In this document: positions 5,568 through 7,239 of the stretch, piece by piece
Layout of the letters: each line of letters opens with the position of its first letter
How positions within the stretch are numbered: the first letter of the stretch is position 1
NCBI GenBank assembly: GCA_002394525.1
Contig: DGUF01000192.1
Location: forward strand, 1 to 7,239
Source of the DNA: Lachnospiraceae bacterium UBA4317
GTDB taxonomy: Bacteria > Bacillota_A > Clostridia > Lachnospirales > Lachnospiraceae
DNA length: 7,239 bases
Reading direction: 5' to 3'
Translations under genes and position numbers: made by a program
The notes under the pieces: generated by a model
Told to the model about the DNA's origin: nothing
The model's input: the letters and a program-made list of their open reading frames with translations, nothing else
Database searches by the model: none

Positions 5568-5619
5568 CGCAGCCACCGGATTCGAGGTGATTCTCGCGCC
5601 AACGCGGGGCATTGCTGCG
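5568..5619. other. possible three-way-junction RNA fold between the two carboxypeptidase genes
   Basis: The spacer 5495-5643 has no gene and no convincing promoter. Within it CGCAGC (5568-5573) pairs with GCTGCG (5614-5619). Inside, CACC (5574-5577) pairs with GGTG (5586-5589), and CGCG (5595-5598) with CGCG (5603-5606). Both strands could form it. It may be a weak terminator or processing site; no T-run follows on the minus strand. Confidence 0.3.
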
Positions 5620-5643
5620 GAGGGCCTGAATCAGGATGCTTTT

Positions 5644-7239
5644 TTATTGAGAGAGGTACTCCTCCAGGCAGATGCCTCTGGAATAGATCTCCGCGGCTAT
5701 GTCTTTGCCGACATACCTGTAGTGCCAGGGTTCGTAGATGATCCCTGTCAGGTCGCTTTTATCCACCGGATAGCGGAGGATAAAACCGTATTTCCAGCTG
5801 TTGGCCATGAGCCATTTCTGGGTCACGGTCTCCGCCTGTGACTCATCGAGATTCTGGTTTGTATAATCACAGAGATCAACTGCCAGCCCGACCTCGTGCT
5901 CACTGGTGCCCGGAACCGCGACGACCTTTCCGGCTTCCTTCTCTGCCTGAGCCCGGTCCATGCCCTCATCCATGTGCTTTTTTACCTGGGCCTCATAGAG
6001 GCCGATCTGCTTCTCATGGGTGCGGTAAGAGGAGCATACGACAGGGTTTCCGCCGTTTTTCGTGCAGTCCGTGAGCATCTCCATGAGGTCGTCGTAGCAG
6101 CGGCTGTCGACAGATTCCCCGTTGGGAAGGGAGGTCGTCTCGACGCTGTAGCCTTCGGGAAGGGGGTGCCAGGGATTGGCCAGGATGAGATTCCACTCCG
6201 TCTGCCGGCTGTAGCTGCGCTCCTGCGTCTCCTGCCCGTCTCCGGCCGCGGCGGTCTCCGTCTCCTGTCCGTTCTCTTTCTCTTCCGTATCCTGCGTTTC
6301 CTCCGGGGGAGCTTTCTGTCTGTCCGCCTCTTCAGCCTTGGCCGCCTGCCCGGTGGAATCCGTCTGAGATCCATCATCCCCGGGTTCTGAGGACTCTTCC
6401 TCCTGGTCCTGCGGCGGGACTGCACCGTCCCCTGTACCGTCTTGAGTCTCTTCCGTGTCCGCAGTGCCTGCGGCCACGGCGGGAGCCGGAGCCGCTGCCT
6501 CCTGGCCCTGATCCTCTTTTCCGGACCGGACCTTGACGACGACCGCCACGATCACAAGAACCAGCAGGACCAGGACGACAGCTGCCGCCGCCCCGATCCG
6601 GAAGTGCATCTGCCGGATCTGTTTCTCCCGCTCTTTTCTGAGCTGGTCGCGGCGCTGCCGCCTGCGCTCGGAATAATCGTCCTCCAGGCGGTCCGCCCTG
6701 CTCTGCCGGGAGAGGTCTCCCTCCGGCAGATCCTCCTCGAAAAAGAAGGCCCTCTCGGGGATCTTCCCGGAGCCGGCAGGATCACGCCTCGTTCTTTCGT
6801 CTTCCATGTATGGATCGTATGGATCCGCGGAATATCTCCCGGAGCCCCTTCCGGAGGTCCGGCTGCTGCCGTAGCCCGTCCCGGTCGTGCGCCCGCTGCC
6901 ATAGCTGCCGTAGCTGTCATAGCCCGCGCCGGTGGTCCGGCCGCTGCCAGTGCCCGTCCCGGTCGTGCGCCCGCTGCCATAGCTGCCGTAGCCTGAGCCG
7001 GTTGCACGGCCGTTACCATTATAGTTTCTGTCCGTGGTTCTCCGGCTGGTGTAGCGGCCGTCGTCTGTCCCGGCGGTCCGGCCGCTGCCATAACTGCCAT
7101 AACTGTCATAGCCAGCGCCGGTGGTCCGGCCGCTGCCAGTGTCCGTCCCGGTCGTACGCCCGCTGCCATAGCTGCCGTAGCCTGTCCCGGCATTCCGGCC
7201 GCTGCCATAGCTGCCGTAGCCTGTCCCGGCATTCCGGCC
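5644..7239 (-). CDS. VanY-like D-alanyl-D-alanine carboxypeptidase (M15 family), Gly/Tyr-rich N-terminus, partial
   Basis: The frame is open from the stop at 5644 to the right edge, 531 visible residues; the start lies outside the window. An ATG at 6807 sits inside the frame but has no ribosome site near it, and the coding pattern continues upstream, so it is probably not the start. Visible residues 1-144 are Gly/Ser/Tyr/Arg/Thr repeats. Counting from the Met at 6807, a charged segment (1-70) ending in a basic cluster leads into one membrane helix (about 71-92). An acidic Gln/Glu/Ala linker follows (about 95-200), then the M15 domain (about 205-387). This has CSSYRTHEKQ (258-267), SEHEVGLAVD (zinc ligands His304, Asp311) and EPWH (catalytic Glu359, zinc His362). 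Topology is N-terminus in, enzyme out. It should cut terminal D-Ala from peptidoglycan precursors. It is a tandem paralogue of the following gene, 149 bases away. Confidence 0.85.
   Translation of the reverse strand, partial: GRNAGTGYGSYGSGRNAGTGYGSYGSGRTTGTDTGSGRTTGAGYDSYGSYGSGRTAGTDDGRYTSRRTTDRNYNGNGRATGSGYGSYGSGRTTGTGTGSGRTTGAGYDSYGSYGSGRTTGTGYGSSRTSGRGSGRYSADPYDPYMEDERTRRDPAGSGKIPERAFFFEEDLPEGDLSRQSRADRLEDDYSERRRQRRDQLRKEREKQIRQMHFRIGAAAAVVLVLLVLVIVAVVVKVRSGKEDQGQEAAAPAPAVAAGTADTEETQDGTGDGAVPPQDQEEESSEPGDDGSQTDSTGQAAKAEEADRQKAPPEETQDTEEKENGQETETAAAGDGQETQERSYSRQTEWNLILANPWHPLPEGYSVETTSLPNGESVDSRCYDDLMEMLTDCTKNGGNPVVCSSYRTHEKQIGLYEAQVKKHMDEGMDRAQAEKEAGKVVAVPGTSEHEVGLAVDLCDYTNQNLDESQAETVTQKWLMANSWKYGFILRYPVDKSDLTGIIYEPWHYRYVGKDIAAEIYSRGICLEEYLSQ
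6895..7239 (-). repeat. higher-order repeat coding for Gly/Tyr/Ser/Arg units
   Basis: The translated units are 13 (GRNAGTGYGSYGS type), 10 (GRTTGTxTGS) and 16 residues (GRTTGAGYDSYGSYGS). Together they form a 39-residue block found at 7084-7200 and again at 6895-7011, separated by a 24-residue Asp/Arg/Asn-containing spacer. The 39-bp stretches 7162-7200 and 7201-7239 are identical, and the array runs off the window edge. Confidence 0.85.

Noticed and set aside
5574..5589. A tRNA T-arm-like hairpin with TCGAAT in the loop (minus strand)
   Set aside because: The invariant GTTC context is missing, the loop is eight bases, and no acceptor, D or anticodon arm can be placed around it.
6552..7232. 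A 226-residue Ala/Gly/Pro-rich open frame on the minus strand in a second frame
   Set aside because: It is a shadow of the Gly/Tyr repeat frame. Repeat units are multiples of three and lack stops in this frame too. The other frame continues into the membrane helix and M15 domain, whereas this one ends inside the region coding for the helix.

Overview
The window looks like a chromosomal stretch from a fairly GC-rich Gram-positive anaerobe of the Clostridia, most likely Lachnospiraceae or a close relative. This rests on the gene set: a CBS/DRTGG-type family II pyrophosphatase, a redox-type Hsp33 and VanY-like M15 carboxypeptidases. It also rests on the AGGAGG ribosome sites and the protein similarity I recognise; it is inference, not a database result. 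All supported genes lie on the minus strand, so transcription runs from right to left. I saw no RNA genes, CRISPR array, transposase or phage gene.

In transcription order: (1) 7239-5644, a VanY-like D,D-carboxypeptidase whose start lies beyond the right edge. Its visible cytoplasmic part is a Gly/Ser/Tyr/Arg/Thr repeat region, followed by one membrane helix and an extracellular M15 domain. (2) 5494-3599, a second M15 carboxypeptidase with the same catalytic core but a Lys/Arg/Glu/Pro/Ala-rich cytoplasmic tail and an acidic C-terminal repeat tail. (3) 3576-1939, a Mn-dependent inorganic pyrophosphatase with regulatory CBS and DRTGG domains, 22 nt after gene 2 and probably cotranscribed with it. 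(4) 1787-870, Hsp33. (5) 553-1, a zinc-ribbon protein with its own near-consensus promoter, whose C-terminal end lies beyond the left edge.

The two carboxypeptidases should trim D-Ala from cell-wall peptides outside the membrane. Pyrophosphatase and Hsp33 are cytosolic housekeeping and stress proteins. No shared pathway is evident beyond co-location.

The non-coding spacers are unusually structured. The hslO to zinc-ribbon spacer (554-869) holds a chain of long, nearly perfect hairpins, a segment that can pair with either of two partners, a strong promoter and a 28-bp perfect palindrome just after its -10 box. The ppaC-hslO spacer carries an inverted-repeat element whose core resembles one of those hairpins. 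The best candidates for something undescribed are this repeated hairpin core and the FUS-like Gly/Tyr/Arg repeat region on the cytoplasmic side of a cell-wall enzyme.
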